Source: JAUZPB01 sp037140715
GTDB lineage: Bacteria; Bacteroidota; Ignavibacteria; Ignavibacteriales; SURF-24
NCBI GenBank assembly: GCA_037140715.1
Contig: JBAXDX010000011.1
Coordinates: forward strand, 1 to 47,289
DNA: 47,289 nt
Reading direction: 5' to 3'
Within the stretch, counting starts at the first letter, position 1. Each line of letters opens with the position of its first letter. Position numbers and translations under genes: made by a program. Positions 25,181 through 34,376 of this stretch are shown here, piece by piece. The notes beneath the pieces were generated by a model that worked only from the letters and a program-made list of their open reading frames with translations, ran no database searches and was not told where the DNA came from.

Positions 25181-25828
25181 ATGACAAAATACGGATACAC
25201 TACTGCCGGCATTGTAACTATTGTCGTTTTTATTATGATAACCGCAGGTATTATTATACACAATAATTATATCAAAATTCCCCTTCTCTTATTCGCCGCC
25301 ACACTAATGATTCTGACAATTAATTTCTTCCGCGATCCTGAAAGAACATCGCCGGACGGAGATAATTTTGTGGTCTCCCCTGCCGATGGCACAGTCCTTT
25401 TAATTAAAAAAGTCGATGATGACAGATTCATAAAGGGGAAAGCTGTGCAAATATCAGTCTTCATGTCTCCGCTAAATGTGCATGTAAACAGAATACCTGT
25501 CTCAGGAAAAATAGAATATCTTAAATATATCTCCGGTGAATATCTTGTCGCCAGTCATGACAAGGCATCAGAAAAAAATGAAAGGGCTGAATTTGGCATA
25601 AGCTCTAAATACGGAAAAGTTTTCTTTACTCAGGTAGCCGGATTCCTGGCCAGAAGAATAGTATATGAATTAAAATTAAATGACCCTGTCCGCCTTGGTG
25701 AACGATTTGGTATGATTAAATTTGGCAGCCGCTGTGACATAGTTGTCCCTGAAGGCTGGATAACAAAAGTTAAAAAAGGCGATATTGTCAGGGCTGGTGA
25801 AACAATCTTATTTGAGTATTGCAAATGA
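25181..25828 (+). CDS. psd: Phosphatidylserine decarboxylase proenzyme
   Basis: The 215-residue short-form enzyme has two N-terminal membrane helices (about 7-45), followed by FFRDPERTSP, SPADGTV, MSPLNVHVNRIP and the self-cleavage site FGMIKFGSRCDIVVP. Cleavage before the Ser of FGS generates the pyruvoyl cofactor. It makes phosphatidylethanolamine from phosphatidylserine at the inner membrane. The stop overlaps the start of pssA, which supplies its substrate, so the two are coupled. Confidence 0.96.
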   Translation: MTKYGYTTAGIVTIVVFIMITAGIIIHNNYIKIPLLLFAATLMILTINFFRDPERTSPDGDNFVVSPADGTVLLIKKVDDDRFIKGKAVQISVFMSPLNVHVNRIPVSGKIEYLKYISGEYLVASHDKASEKNERAEFGISSKYGKVFFTQVAGFLARRIVYELKLNDPVRLGERFGMIKFGSRCDIVVPEGWITKVKKGDIVRAGETILFEYCK

Positions 25829-26556
25829 AAAATATCCGTATTACACGCTCGGTCATCCCAAATATATTCACCGCGCTTAATATGTTCAGCGGATTTGTTT
25901 CGATTGTTTATGCAGGCGAAGGCAAATTTATCATAGCTTCCTGGTTTATTATTATTGGTGCCATCTTCGATACATTCGATGGCATCATTGCCCGGCTAAC
26001 CAACTCCAGTAGCAAGTTCGGTGTCGAACTTGATTCTCTCTCAGACCTGGTGAGTTTTGGTGTGGCTCCCGCTTTTTTAATTTATACGTCTTTCTTAAAA
26101 CAGTATGGCGCAATGGGCATTGTTATAAGCTCATTGTTAATGATCTTCGGAGGCTTGCGTCTCGCACGCTTCAATGTTGAACTTACAGGATTCGATAAAT
26201 CTTATTTTACAGGGCTGCCTGTCCCCTCTTCTGCCATTACGCTGGCTTCATTTGTCATTTCTTATTATAAAGACGGAATCTTTCCCAGACCATCTTCAGG
26301 CTTTATTATCCCGCTCGTCTTTCTTCTTTCACTCCTTATGGTAAGCAAAATAAGATACGAGTCTCTGCCCAAATTTACTTTGAACGGTATTAAAGAAAAA
26401 CCAGTGCTTTCGGCTTTTATACTTATCTCGATAATTTCAATGCTGATTACTAAAGGAAATGGCTTATTCTGTATATTTATGCTGATGCTTCTTACGGGTA
26501 TCATAAGACATATATATTTTACATTATTCCCCGCGCGGAAGAAAACTGCCGGATAA
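25825..26556 (+). CDS. pssA: CDP-diacylglycerol-serine O-phosphatidyltransferase
   Basis: The integral membrane enzyme has about 243 residues and roughly seven helices. The CDP-alcohol phosphatidyltransferase signature is FDGIIARLTNSSSKFGVELD followed by SLSD, matching DGx2ARx8Gx3Dx3D. It makes phosphatidylserine from CDP-diacylglycerol and serine. I take ATG 25825, overlapping the psd stop as ATGA, in preference to TTG 25819. Confidence 0.95.
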   Translation: MKNIRITRSVIPNIFTALNMFSGFVSIVYAGEGKFIIASWFIIIGAIFDTFDGIIARLTNSSSKFGVELDSLSDLVSFGVAPAFLIYTSFLKQYGAMGIVISSLLMIFGGLRLARFNVELTGFDKSYFTGLPVPSSAITLASFVISYYKDGIFPRPSSGFIIPLVFLLSLLMVSKIRYESLPKFTLNGIKEKPVLSAFILISIISMLITKGNGLFCIFMLMLLTGIIRHIYFTLFPARKKTAG

Positions 26557-26640
26557 TTCATTTGCCAGGTCAGGATGCTGAAAATCTAATTCTGACAATA
26601 TTTACATTTATTATATAAATCAACTTCACAGGGACTCAAA

Positions 26641-26892
26641 TTGTACAAAGCAACCATAATCGTAAAACGCAGACCGTCAATAGTTGACCCACAGGGCAAA
26701 GCGGTAGAACAAGGAGCGAAGCTTCTTGGTTTTAATAACATTGAGCATACAAGAATCGGCAAGTATATCGAATTTATTGTCAATGTTGATGACAAGGCAG
26801 CCGCTGAAAAAGAAGTAAATGAATATGCTTCGAAACTTCTGTCCAACCCGGTAATGGAAGATTTTGAGTTTTTTCTTACAGAGGCTCAATGA
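26641..26892 (+). CDS. purS: Phosphoribosylformylglycinamidine synthase subunit PurS
   Basis: The 83-residue protein matches PurS: YKATIIVKRRPSIVDPQGKA, then LGFNNIEHTRIGKYIEF and a C-terminal NPVMEDFEF. It bridges PurL and PurQ in the three-subunit FGAM synthase. The start is TTG at 26641, with AGGGA at 26630-26634. The stop overlaps purQ (ATGA). No purL gene lies in the window. Confidence 0.95.
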   Translation: MYKATIIVKRRPSIVDPQGKAVEQGAKLLGFNNIEHTRIGKYIEFIVNVDDKAAAEKEVNEYASKLLSNPVMEDFEFFLTEAQ

Positions 26893-27593
26893 GAATAACA
26901 TTTGGAGTTGTAGTTTTTCCCGGATCTAACTGTGACTATGACACTTACTATGCCCTGAGAAAAAAACTGGGGTATAAAGTTGAATTTCTGTGGCATAAAG
27001 ATAAATATCTGAGAGGTTCTGATATCATAATCCTGCCCGGCGGATTCTCATACGGTGATTATTTACGAACAGGCGCAATTGCCCGTTTCTCTCCTATTAT
27101 GGAAAAGGTTATTTCATTTGCTGAAAACGGCGGCAGTGTAATTGGTATCTGCAATGGCTTTCAAATATTACTGGAAGCCGGGTTACTGCCGGGCGTAATG
27201 GTTAAAAATGAATCATTAAAGTTTATCTGCAAGGATATTTACCTTTCTGTCAGAACAACAGATACTCCTTTTACCAGCACACTTACAGAAAAAAAAGTAA
27301 TACGTATCCCGATTGCTCACGGCGATGGTAATTATTTTGCCGATGAACAGACTTTGGAAGAATTAAATAACAACGGGCAAATTGTCTTTAAATATTGCTC
27401 CCGCAATGGCGAAATTTCCCGGGACTATAACCCTAATGGTTCGCTTGAAAATATCGCGGGAATAGTAAATAAACGGAAAAATGTGCTCGGCATGATGCCC
27501 CACCCGGAAAGAGCATGTGATTCAATGCTTGGAAAAACAGACGGAATGTTTATTTTTAAGTCAGTCGCTGAAAATCTGCTACATGAAGCATAA
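26889..27593 (+). CDS. purQ: Phosphoribosylformylglycinamidine synthase subunit PurQ
   Basis: The 234-residue class I glutamine amidotransferase starts ITFGVVVFPGSNCDYDT. The nucleophile elbow is VIGICNGFQILLEAGLLPG (Cys near 86), and MMPHPERACD near 200-210 supplies the His/Glu of the triad. It releases ammonia from glutamine for FGAM synthesis. The start overlaps purS. Confidence 0.97.
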   Translation: MRITFGVVVFPGSNCDYDTYYALRKKLGYKVEFLWHKDKYLRGSDIIILPGGFSYGDYLRTGAIARFSPIMEKVISFAENGGSVIGICNGFQILLEAGLLPGVMVKNESLKFICKDIYLSVRTTDTPFTSTLTEKKVIRIPIAHGDGNYFADEQTLEELNNNGQIVFKYCSRNGEISRDYNPNGSLENIAGIVNKRKNVLGMMPHPERACDSMLGKTDGMFIFKSVAENLLHEA

Positions 27594-27621
27594 TTTATTG
27601 GTTAACATAAAGGTAAAATAA

Positions 27622-27885
27622 ATGGGAAATTTAGGCGCAGGCGAAATAATTTTAATTATTCTCGTCATTTTAATTTTCTTCGGACCTAAAAAAATTCCTG
27701 AAATAGCCCAGGGCATCGGCAAAGGAATGAAAGAATTTAAAAGAGCGATGAAAGATGTTGAAGATGAACTAAAGATAACCGGCATCCCGAAGCCGGCACA
27801 AACAAACACCGGCTCAGCCATTCCGGAAACAGCCACTCCCAAACCCGCTTCGACTGAAAATAAAGAACCGGAAATAAAAGCATAA
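27622..27885 (+). CDS. tatA: Twin-arginine translocase subunit TatA, longer copy
   Basis: The 87-residue protein has one N-terminal membrane helix (GAGEIILIILVILIFFGPKK) with the conserved FGPKKIPE hinge, the amphipathic helix IAQGIGKGMKEFKRAMKD, and a Pro/Thr-rich tail. TatA forms the pore of the Tat pathway for folded proteins. A shorter copy follows 42 bases downstream. AAAGG lies upstream of the ATG. Confidence 0.93.
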   Translation: MGNLGAGEIILIILVILIFFGPKKIPEIAQGIGKGMKEFKRAMKDVEDELKITGIPKPAQTNTGSAIPETATPKPASTENKEPEIKA

Positions 27886-27927
27886 ATTATTGTGATTTTT
27901 TAACTCTCGTACCCGGATGAGGATAAT

Positions 27928-28098
27928 ATGGGAAACATAGGTACATTTGAAGTAATCTTAATTGCCCTGGTAATTTTTCTGTTTTTTGGTGCAAAGAAAT
28001 TACCGGAGCTTGCTCAGGGTATCAGTAAAAGTATGAAGGAATTCAGGAAAGCTGCCAAGGATGATGATGTAAATGATAATGACACCGTTAAAAAATAA
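27928..28098 (+). CDS. tatA: Twin-arginine translocase subunit TatA/E, short copy
   Basis: The 56-residue protein has a full TatA layout. Membrane helix FEVILIALVIFLFFGAKKLP is followed by the amphipathic ELAQGISKSMKEFRKAAKD and a short acidic-to-basic tail. ATGAGGATAATATG shows a GAGG ribosome site before ATG 27928. It has FGAKKLPE where the upstream copy has FGPKKIPE. It may be a TatE-like auxiliary or a second TatA that tunes pore composition. Confidence 0.9.
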   Translation: MGNIGTFEVILIALVIFLFFGAKKLPELAQGISKSMKEFRKAAKDDDVNDNDTVKK

Positions 28099-28227
28099 TT
28101 CTGCATTGTGAATCCGGCTTAAATCATTTTGCAATACGCTTTTTGCGTATCTTTACAAAATCTTATGTTAATTACCCGCTTCCCTGCCCTTATGGAAGTT
28201 TTGTTTTACTTATTACAGGATAATATA

Positions 28228-29676
28228 TTGTTAAGTTATAAAAACCATACAGAAAAATTACACCAGATTAAAAGCGGACAAATTTCGCTGACGGAAAATA
28301 TAAATCATTTCCTGCACAGGATAGAAACTTTCAGCCGTCTTAACGCTTTTAACTCCGTTTTTGCTGAAGATGCCTTAACCAATGCAGAACATATAAGCCA
28401 GAAAATTATAAATGGCACAGCCGGTAAACTTGCAGGTATGGTTGTGGCTGTTAAGGATGTAATTGCGATAAAAGATAAACCGCTTACCTGTTCATCTAAA
28501 ATGCTAAAGGATTTTACTTCCCTCTATGATGCTACTGTAATTGAACGTCTGAAAAAAGAAGATGCGATTATAATTGGCAAAACAAGCTGTGATGAATTTG
28601 CAATGGGTTCATCGAATGAAAATTCTGCTTTCGGGCCGGTACTGAATCCGATTGATAATTCACGGGTACCGGGCGGGTCATCGGGCGGGTCGGCTGTGGC
28701 GGTCGCTGCTAGGCTGTGCGATGTTTCTCTTGGCTCCGATACCGGCGGATCTATAAGACAGCCCGCTTCATTCTGCGGAATTTTCGGACTCAAACCAACC
28801 TACGGAAGAGTCTCCCGATACGGGCTGACAGCATTTGCCTCTTCATTTGATTCTATCGGCCCGCTGGCAAATAATACGGAAGATATTGCTCTTGTAATGA
28901 GCGTTATTGCAGGTCATGACAGGCTTGATTCCACCTCATCCGAACAACCGTCTTCCGACTATTTATCATTGGCAAAAGATATAACTATCAGTAAAAATTC
29001 CCGCTCCGGCAAGCCACGTATTGGAATCCCAAAGGAATATTTTGGCGAGGGTATTAACCCTGAAGTTAAGTCTGTGATCGAAAACTTTATCGAAAAGCTG
29101 AAAACTGACGGCTTTGAAGTTAAAGAAATCAGCCTGCCTAAGACTGAATTTTCAATTGCGATATACTACATCCTCACAACGGCGGAAGCTTCAAGCAATC
29201 TTGCACGTTATGACGGCGCAAGATACGGATTCAGAAGCGATAATTCAGAAAGCATGCAACAGATGTATCAGACATCACGCTCCGGGGGATTAGGTTCTGA
29301 GGTTAAACGCAGAATTATGCTGGGAACTTATGTACTATCCGCCGGATATTATGATGCTTATTATAAAAAGGCGCAGAAAGTCCGCCGGCTACTTAAAGAG
29401 GATTTCGATAATGCTTTTACACAGGCAGACTTAATTTTAACACCAACCTCCCCTTTTGCTGCCTTTAAGCTTGGCGAAAAATCATCTGACCCTCTGGAAA
29501 TGTATCTTAGCGATATTTATACTACTTCAGCCAACCTTGCGGGAATACCCGGGATAAGTATCCCGGTCGGACGCAACTCTGAAGGTATGCCTGTCGGTAT
29601 GCAGTTAATGGCAAACCAGTTTGATGAAGAGATGCTCCTGAAGATATCTTTATATATTGAAAATAATCTTCTCTAA
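28228..29676 (+). CDS. gatA: Glutamyl-tRNA(Gln) amidotransferase subunit A
   Basis: From TTG 28228 the protein is 482 residues, the usual GatA length, starting LSYKNHTEKLHQIKSGQ; AGGA lies seven bases upstream. A longer frame from 28129 adds 33 residues unlike the family. The amidase signature is complete: Lys in VVAVKDVIA, cis-Ser in VPGGSSGGSA and the nucleophile Ser in LGSDTGGSIRQPA. GatA releases ammonia from glutamine to convert Glu-tRNA(Gln) to Gln-tRNA(Gln) with GatB and GatC, which are not in this window. Confidence 0.95.
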   Translation: MLSYKNHTEKLHQIKSGQISLTENINHFLHRIETFSRLNAFNSVFAEDALTNAEHISQKIINGTAGKLAGMVVAVKDVIAIKDKPLTCSSKMLKDFTSLYDATVIERLKKEDAIIIGKTSCDEFAMGSSNENSAFGPVLNPIDNSRVPGGSSGGSAVAVAARLCDVSLGSDTGGSIRQPASFCGIFGLKPTYGRVSRYGLTAFASSFDSIGPLANNTEDIALVMSVIAGHDRLDSTSSEQPSSDYLSLAKDITISKNSRSGKPRIGIPKEYFGEGINPEVKSVIENFIEKLKTDGFEVKEISLPKTEFSIAIYYILTTAEASSNLARYDGARYGFRSDNSESMQQMYQTSRSGGLGSEVKRRIMLGTYVLSAGYYDAYYKKAQKVRRLLKEDFDNAFTQADLILTPTSPFAAFKLGEKSSDPLEMYLSDIYTTSANLAGIPGISIPVGRNSEGMPVGMQLMANQFDEEMLLKISLYIENNLL

Positions 29677-29688
29677 ACTTTCATTCCG

Positions 29689-29728
29689 CCCCTGCATAGC
29701 TTTGAGTTGCTGCAGGGGTATCTGTTTT
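29689..29728 (+). terminator. Terminator-like hairpin after gatA
   Basis: CCCCTGCA (29689-29696) pairs with TGCAGGGG (29711-29718), an 8-bp stem with a 14-nt loop. It is followed by TATCTGTTTTCG, a weak T-tract. It lies 12 bases after the gatA stop. Confidence 0.65.
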
Positions 29729-29829
29729 CGTAAAGCACTGCCCCCGTGCTGTTATATTTTACCTACTCATGACAGACACAGCTAATAAACTTAATTAATT
29801 CAGAACAGTCGCAACTCTGATACTGCAGA

Positions 29830-30136
29830 AAAATGAGTATAATCAGGATTATGAGTATGATTAAGAAGCTCCTGCTTATATCCGAAGTTTTTAAGAAAAT
29901 ATAAAAGACTGTCATTCATCAGCCAAAAACTACCATTTTATTTATACAGAGACTCGTGTAAATCCCATATTAACTTATGTTGCATAATGACCGGGTGAAA
30001 ATGAGTATAATCAGGATTATGAGTATGATTAAGAAGCCCCTGCTTATGCCGGAAGTCTTTAAGTAAATACAAAAGACTGTCATTCATCAGCCAAAAACCA
30101 CTCTGTTATTTACACAGAGGCTTGTGCAAAACCCAT
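29830..30136. repeat. Direct duplication, two copies offset by 168 bp
   Basis: Positions 29830-29968 and 29998-30136 are the same sequence with scattered substitutions. Both contain ATGAGTATAATCAGGATTATGAG, AAGACTGTCATTCATCAGCC and end in a CAGAG(A/G)CT(C/T)GTG segment that is also the start of the 42-bp repeat unit. No credible gene. The 168-bp offset equals four 42-bp units, which may hint at a common origin or be coincidence. Confidence 0.85.
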
Positions 30137-30405
30137 AACGCCGAGTGTAAAACACACAGAGGCTTGTGCAAAACCCATAATGCCGAGTGTAAAACACACA
30201 GAGGCTCGTGCAAAACCCATAACGCCGAGTGTAAAACACACAGAGGCTTGTGTAAAACCCATAACGCCAAGTGTAAAACACACAGAGGCTTGTGCAAAAC
30301 CCATAATGCCAAGTGTAAAACACACAGAGGCTTGTGCAAAACCCATAATGCCGAGTGTAAAACACACAGAGGCTTGTGTAAAACCCATAACGCCGAGTGT
30401 AAAAC
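30109..30405. repeat. 42-bp tandem repeat, seven units
   Basis: Units are anchored by GAGGCT at 30117, 30159, 30201, 30243, 30285, 30327 and 30369, and the last decays into AAGGCTG near 30411. Five sites vary between units and all changes are transitions, for example CTTGTGC/CTTGTGT, ATAACG/ATAATG and CCGAG/CCAAG. Because 42 is a multiple of three and the unit has few stops, several frames on both strands are open, one giving a Lys-Thr-His/Cys repeat. I do not regard any of these as a supported gene. Confidence 0.9.
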
Positions 30406-30565
30406 CTGCAAAGGCTGTTTTATAATCAATAAGAGGGCTTTTATGCCGCTCTTACGTCATTTTGTGCCGGTCAAATGCTATTTTATAAAAAAAGAAGAGA
30501 GACATGGAAAAAAGAAGGTATCTTCCGGGAATGCAGACTGTATTTTATATCCATGCAATACTTAA

Positions 30566-30825
30566 TTACTTTATGCAAAGATGTCTTTATTATAATGACG
30601 CAAGCCATATATAACCGGCGTTCATGTAATTAAATAATTAATTATGCTTTCCGGTTCAGAATATCAGAGCATTCCTGTCAGCATAATCCGCTGCCTGTAC
30701 TGCAATATCAGTATCATATAAATCATAAGCATCAGACAAATTATTATTCAGATAATTCTGTGCGCCGGTGCCCGGCCGCATCCATACATTTACCGGAACA
30801 ATTATTCCGCTGACAATTACCCTTT
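30566..30825. other. Intergenic stretch with a dispersed AATCAT element
   Basis: No complete gene. Positions 30712-30729 repeat 16477-16494 exactly. A minus-strand frame runs on from the end of uvrA in another register to a stop at 30656-30658. It looks superficially coding, but it includes the repeat and has no convincing start. Confidence 0.4.
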
Positions 30826-33663
30826 TCAGACAATATTCATTTCCTTTTTAAGATAAACTCCGGTAAGGCTTTTCTTATTATTTATAATATTTTCAGGTTT
30901 ACCCTGGCAGATAATCTGGCCGCCATACTCGCCCCCGCCCGGTCCGAGGTCTATAATCCAGTCGGCTGCTTTTATCACATCAAGGTTATGTTCTACAATT
31001 ATTACAGTATTACCTTTATCGACGAGTTTATTAAGTACAACAAGCAAAATCCTTACATCCTCGAAATGAAGTCCTGTAGTCGGTTCGTCAAGGACATACA
31101 TTGTTCTGCCGGTGCTGACTTTGCTAAGCTCGGTAGCAAGCTTGACCCTTTGAGCCTCGCCGCCCGAAAGCGTAGTAGCCTGCTGTCCTAATGTAATATA
31201 ACCGAGTCCGACGTCATACAGAGACTGAATTTTCCTTTTAATTTTCGGCATATCCTCAAAAAATGCAAGTGCTTCCTCAATTGTCATATTCAGAACGTCA
31301 GAGACAGATTTAGTTTTGAAAAGTACTTCAAGCGTTTCGCGGTTATAGCGTTTACCGTGGCATATATCGCATTCGATATACACATCGGGCAAAAAATTCA
31401 TTTCAATTTTACGCAAACCATCGCCATGGCATTCCTCGCATCTGCCGCTGGGGACGTTAAAGCTGAAACGCCCGGTTAAATAGCCCCTGATTTTTGATTC
31501 CGGAAGCTGTGCAAATAAATCGCGGATATAAGTAAAAACGCCCGTATATGTAGCCGGGTTGCTTCGGGGCGTTCTGCCGATTGGCGACTGGTCAATTTCT
31601 ATTATCTTATCGATAAACTCAAGTCCGCTGACCTGTTTATAAGGCAAAGGCACGACTTTCGACTTATAAATTGTCTTCATAAGTATTTTAACGAGGGTTT
31701 CATTAATAAGCGAAGACTTGCCCGAGCCGCTGACACCCGTAATTGTTGTCAGCGTGCCGAGCGGGATACTCAGATCAACGCCTTTAAGATTATTGCCTTC
31801 GGCTTTCTGAATAATCAAATACTCACCGCTTCCTTTTCTTCTTTCTTCCGGTACTTCAATTTTCATTTCACCTTTAAGATACCGGAGGGTCAGAGAATTC
31901 AGACTGTTCTCAGAGTGCATAATCTCATCTGCCGGGCCTGCCATGCAGACTTCGCCACCATGTATCCCGGCACCTGGTCCGAGATCGATAATATAATCTG
32001 CGCTTTCTATCGTTTCCCTGTCATGTTCAACCACAAGTACAGTATTGCCGAGGTCTTTTAAATGCCTGAGAGAGTTAATGAGTTTAATATTATCGCTCTG
32101 ATGAAGTCCGATACTGGGTTCATCAAGTACATAAAGCACACCTGCAAGTTGCGAACCTATCTGAGTGGCAAGCCTGATGCGCTGGGTTTCGCCGCCGGAC
32201 AATGTACGGGCGGAACGGTTAAGCGTCAGGTAATCAAGTCCGACATCAAGTAAAAAATTAAGCCGTGATATAATTTCCTTTAATATCTGTCTGGAAATAA
32301 TCTCTTCGCGTCCTTTGAGTTCTGCGTTCTGAAAAAAGTCCAGAGTCCTGGCAATTGAAAGATTAGTTACTTCATTTATATTTTTGCCGAGGAACATAAC
32401 TGACAGAGACTCTTTCCTGAGCCGCCCGCCGCCACAGGAGCTACAGGTCCGGGTGTTCATAAATGATTCTGCCCATTCTTTTAATTTTTCAGAGGTAGAA
32501 GTGTCGTAAAAATGCTTAACATAACTAAAAACGCCGTTAAACTTATGTGTATAAGAGATGTTCTGGTCTTTTCCAAAAGAGTATGGGATTGAAATTTTCT
32601 CTTTTGTACCATACAGGAGGAGTTGCTTTTGTGTATCAGTCAGGTCTTTAAGCTTCGTATCATAAGTAAATCCAAACATCCTGGCAACTGCATCAAGCTG
32701 GCTGAAGAACCACAGATTTCTGGGTTTGCCTAATGGTGCCAGTCCTTCTTCGTTGATAGTTTTATTCCAGTCGGGGATAATAAGTCCGGCATCAAGTTCG
32801 CCTTTCTCGCCAAGTCCGTTGCATTCGGGGCAGTATCCATAAGGCGAATTAAAAGAAAATGAGTTCGGAGCCAGTTCCTGGAAACTAATATCGCAGTCAG
32901 GACATGAAAGGTTCCTGCTGAAAATAAGATCTTCCTTAGTATTAATATCATTAATGATAACACCGCCGTTACCATAGTTAAGCGCGACATCAATTGATTC
33001 AGTTATTCTCGGGCGGGAAGGCTCCGTGACTTTTAATCTGTCAACAACGATTTCGATATTATGAATTTTATATCTGTCTGCCTGAAAACCCTTTGTAATT
33101 TCATGAATCTCCCCGTCAACTCTTACTCTCAGGAATCCATCCGATAGAATTTCCTCAAACAATTCACGATAATGACCTTTTCTTCCTCTGACAACGGGAG
33201 ATAAAACGACTATTTTTTTATTTGACAGGTTATTTATTATTGAATCTACCATCTGCTGGGAAGATTGTTTCACGACAGGTTTTCCGCATTTATAACAATG
33301 GGGTGTCCCCAGCCTTGCATAAAGAAGGCGGAGATAATCATAGATTTCGGTTACAGTACCTACGGTTGAGCGCGGGCTACCTGACGCGGACTTTTGCTCA
33401 ATGGAAATTGCCGGACTGAGACCCTCGATCAGATCGACGTCAGGTTTTTCCAACTGGTCGAGGAACTGTCTTGCATAGGAGGAAAGTGATTCGATATATC
33501 GTCTCTGCCCTTCTGCATATATCGTATCGAAAGCCAGCGTACTCTTACCTGAGCCTGACAATCCGGTGATGACAACGAACGAATCGCGGGGGATATCCAG
33601 ATCAATGTTCTTTAGATTATGCTCTCTCGCTCCTCTGATAATAATCTTATCCTGGTAATTCAT
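30826..33663 (-). CDS. uvrA: Excinuclease ABC subunit A
   Basis: The 945-residue protein is full length. The first ATPase has Walker A GLSGSGKST near 33-41, a zinc finger CPDC...CPEC near 255-280 and signature LSGGETQRIRLA. The second has GVSGSGKSS near 645, the CEECHGDG...CDICHGKRY zinc finger and LSGGEAQRVKLATEL, with DEPTTGLH after it. UvrA dimers recognise bulky DNA lesions and load UvrB. It stands alone on the minus strand, with no uvrB nearby. Confidence 0.98.
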   Translation of the reverse strand: MNYQDKIIIRGAREHNLKNIDLDIPRDSFVVITGLSGSGKSTLAFDTIYAEGQRRYIESLSSYARQFLDQLEKPDVDLIEGLSPAISIEQKSASGSPRSTVGTVTEIYDYLRLLYARLGTPHCYKCGKPVVKQSSQQMVDSIINNLSNKKIVVLSPVVRGRKGHYRELFEEILSDGFLRVRVDGEIHEITKGFQADRYKIHNIEIVVDRLKVTEPSRPRITESIDVALNYGNGGVIINDINTKEDLIFSRNLSCPDCDISFQELAPNSFSFNSPYGYCPECNGLGEKGELDAGLIIPDWNKTINEEGLAPLGKPRNLWFFSQLDAVARMFGFTYDTKLKDLTDTQKQLLLYGTKEKISIPYSFGKDQNISYTHKFNGVFSYVKHFYDTSTSEKLKEWAESFMNTRTCSSCGGGRLRKESLSVMFLGKNINEVTNLSIARTLDFFQNAELKGREEIISRQILKEIISRLNFLLDVGLDYLTLNRSARTLSGGETQRIRLATQIGSQLAGVLYVLDEPSIGLHQSDNIKLINSLRHLKDLGNTVLVVEHDRETIESADYIIDLGPGAGIHGGEVCMAGPADEIMHSENSLNSLTLRYLKGEMKIEVPEERRKGSGEYLIIQKAEGNNLKGVDLSIPLGTLTTITGVSGSGKSSLINETLVKILMKTIYKSKVVPLPYKQVSGLEFIDKIIEIDQSPIGRTPRSNPATYTGVFTYIRDLFAQLPESKIRGYLTGRFSFNVPSGRCEECHGDGLRKIEMNFLPDVYIECDICHGKRYNRETLEVLFKTKSVSDVLNMTIEEALAFFEDMPKIKRKIQSLYDVGLGYITLGQQATTLSGGEAQRVKLATELSKVSTGRTMYVLDEPTTGLHFEDVRILLVVLNKLVDKGNTVIIVEHNLDVIKAADWIIDLGPGGGEYGGQIICQGKPENIINNKKSLTGVYLKKEMNIV

Positions 33664-33752
33664 CTTTGCGCAATAACCTCAGTATTATTAATTTTAAATA
33701 GTTATATTAAGCGTTCATTATTTGAAAATCAACCAAATAATTTTTATTAAAT

Positions 33753-34376
33753 ATGATTCTGCCTGAAGAATATACAACAATAGGAACTTATTCTGAGATA
33801 AAATTAAAAGAAAGAAGCTCAGTCTTCATTGGAATGTGCTATCCTGTTAATTCAGAAGAAGAAGTGTCCGGCATACTTGAAACTATCCGCAAAAAATACT
33901 ACGATGCAACACATCATTGTTATGCTTATTCGCTGATTAATGGCATTTTCAAATATTCAGATGACGGTGAGCCAAGCGGAACAGCCGGTCTGCGGATTTA
34001 TAATGCCATTCAGCATTTCAGTCTGATGAATTTGCTTGTAATAATAGTCCGTTACTTTGGCGGAACAAAGCTTGGGGTTGGTCCGTTAGGCAAAGCGTAC
34101 TATGAATCAGCTTTTCTGACGATTGATCAGTCGGTAAAAATTAAAAAGACAGCCTTTGTGAAATATGAAATCAGGTTTAATTTTAATCTTACCAGCCGGG
34201 TGCATTATATTTTATCGAAATTAAAAGCTAAAATCACTTCTACAACATACGAAGATTCCGTATGTATTGAAGCATTTATAAAACTTTCGGAAACAAAAAG
34301 ATTATGTCAGTTTGTTGCTGAGGATTTAAAAGGCGAAGTGGCACTTACGGATAATAAAGAGATATGTTTTATCTGA
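33753..34376 (+). CDS. YigZ/IMPACT family protein
   Basis: The 207-residue protein has the IMPACT N-terminal domain: KKYYDATHHCYAYSL, SDDGEPSGTAGLRIYNAI and VIIVRYFGGTKLGVGPLGKA, the family signature near 100-119. A C-terminal ferredoxin-like domain follows. YigZ proteins bind nucleic acid or ribosomes and regulate translation in eukaryotic homologues; the bacterial role is unclear. It is divergent from uvrA across 89 bases. Confidence 0.9.
   Translation: MILPEEYTTIGTYSEIKLKERSSVFIGMCYPVNSEEEVSGILETIRKKYYDATHHCYAYSLINGIFKYSDDGEPSGTAGLRIYNAIQHFSLMNLLVIIVRYFGGTKLGVGPLGKAYYESAFLTIDQSVKIKKTAFVKYEIRFNFNLTSRVHYILSKLKAKITSTTYEDSVCIEAFIKLSETKRLCQFVAEDLKGEVALTDNKEICFI

Noticed and set aside
28129..28227. 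Longer N-terminus for gatA from TTG 28129
   Set aside because: The extra 33 residues are unlike GatA, while TTG 28228 has a spaced AGGA and gives the normal length.
30122..30565. 147-codon frame with a Cys-Lys-Thr-His repeat
   Set aside because: The 42-bp unit keeps several frames open on both strands; no ribosome site, and between-unit changes are not consistently synonymous in this frame.
30656..30832. Protein-like minus-strand frame just after uvrA
   Set aside because: No credible start, and it contains the dispersed element shared with 16477-16494.
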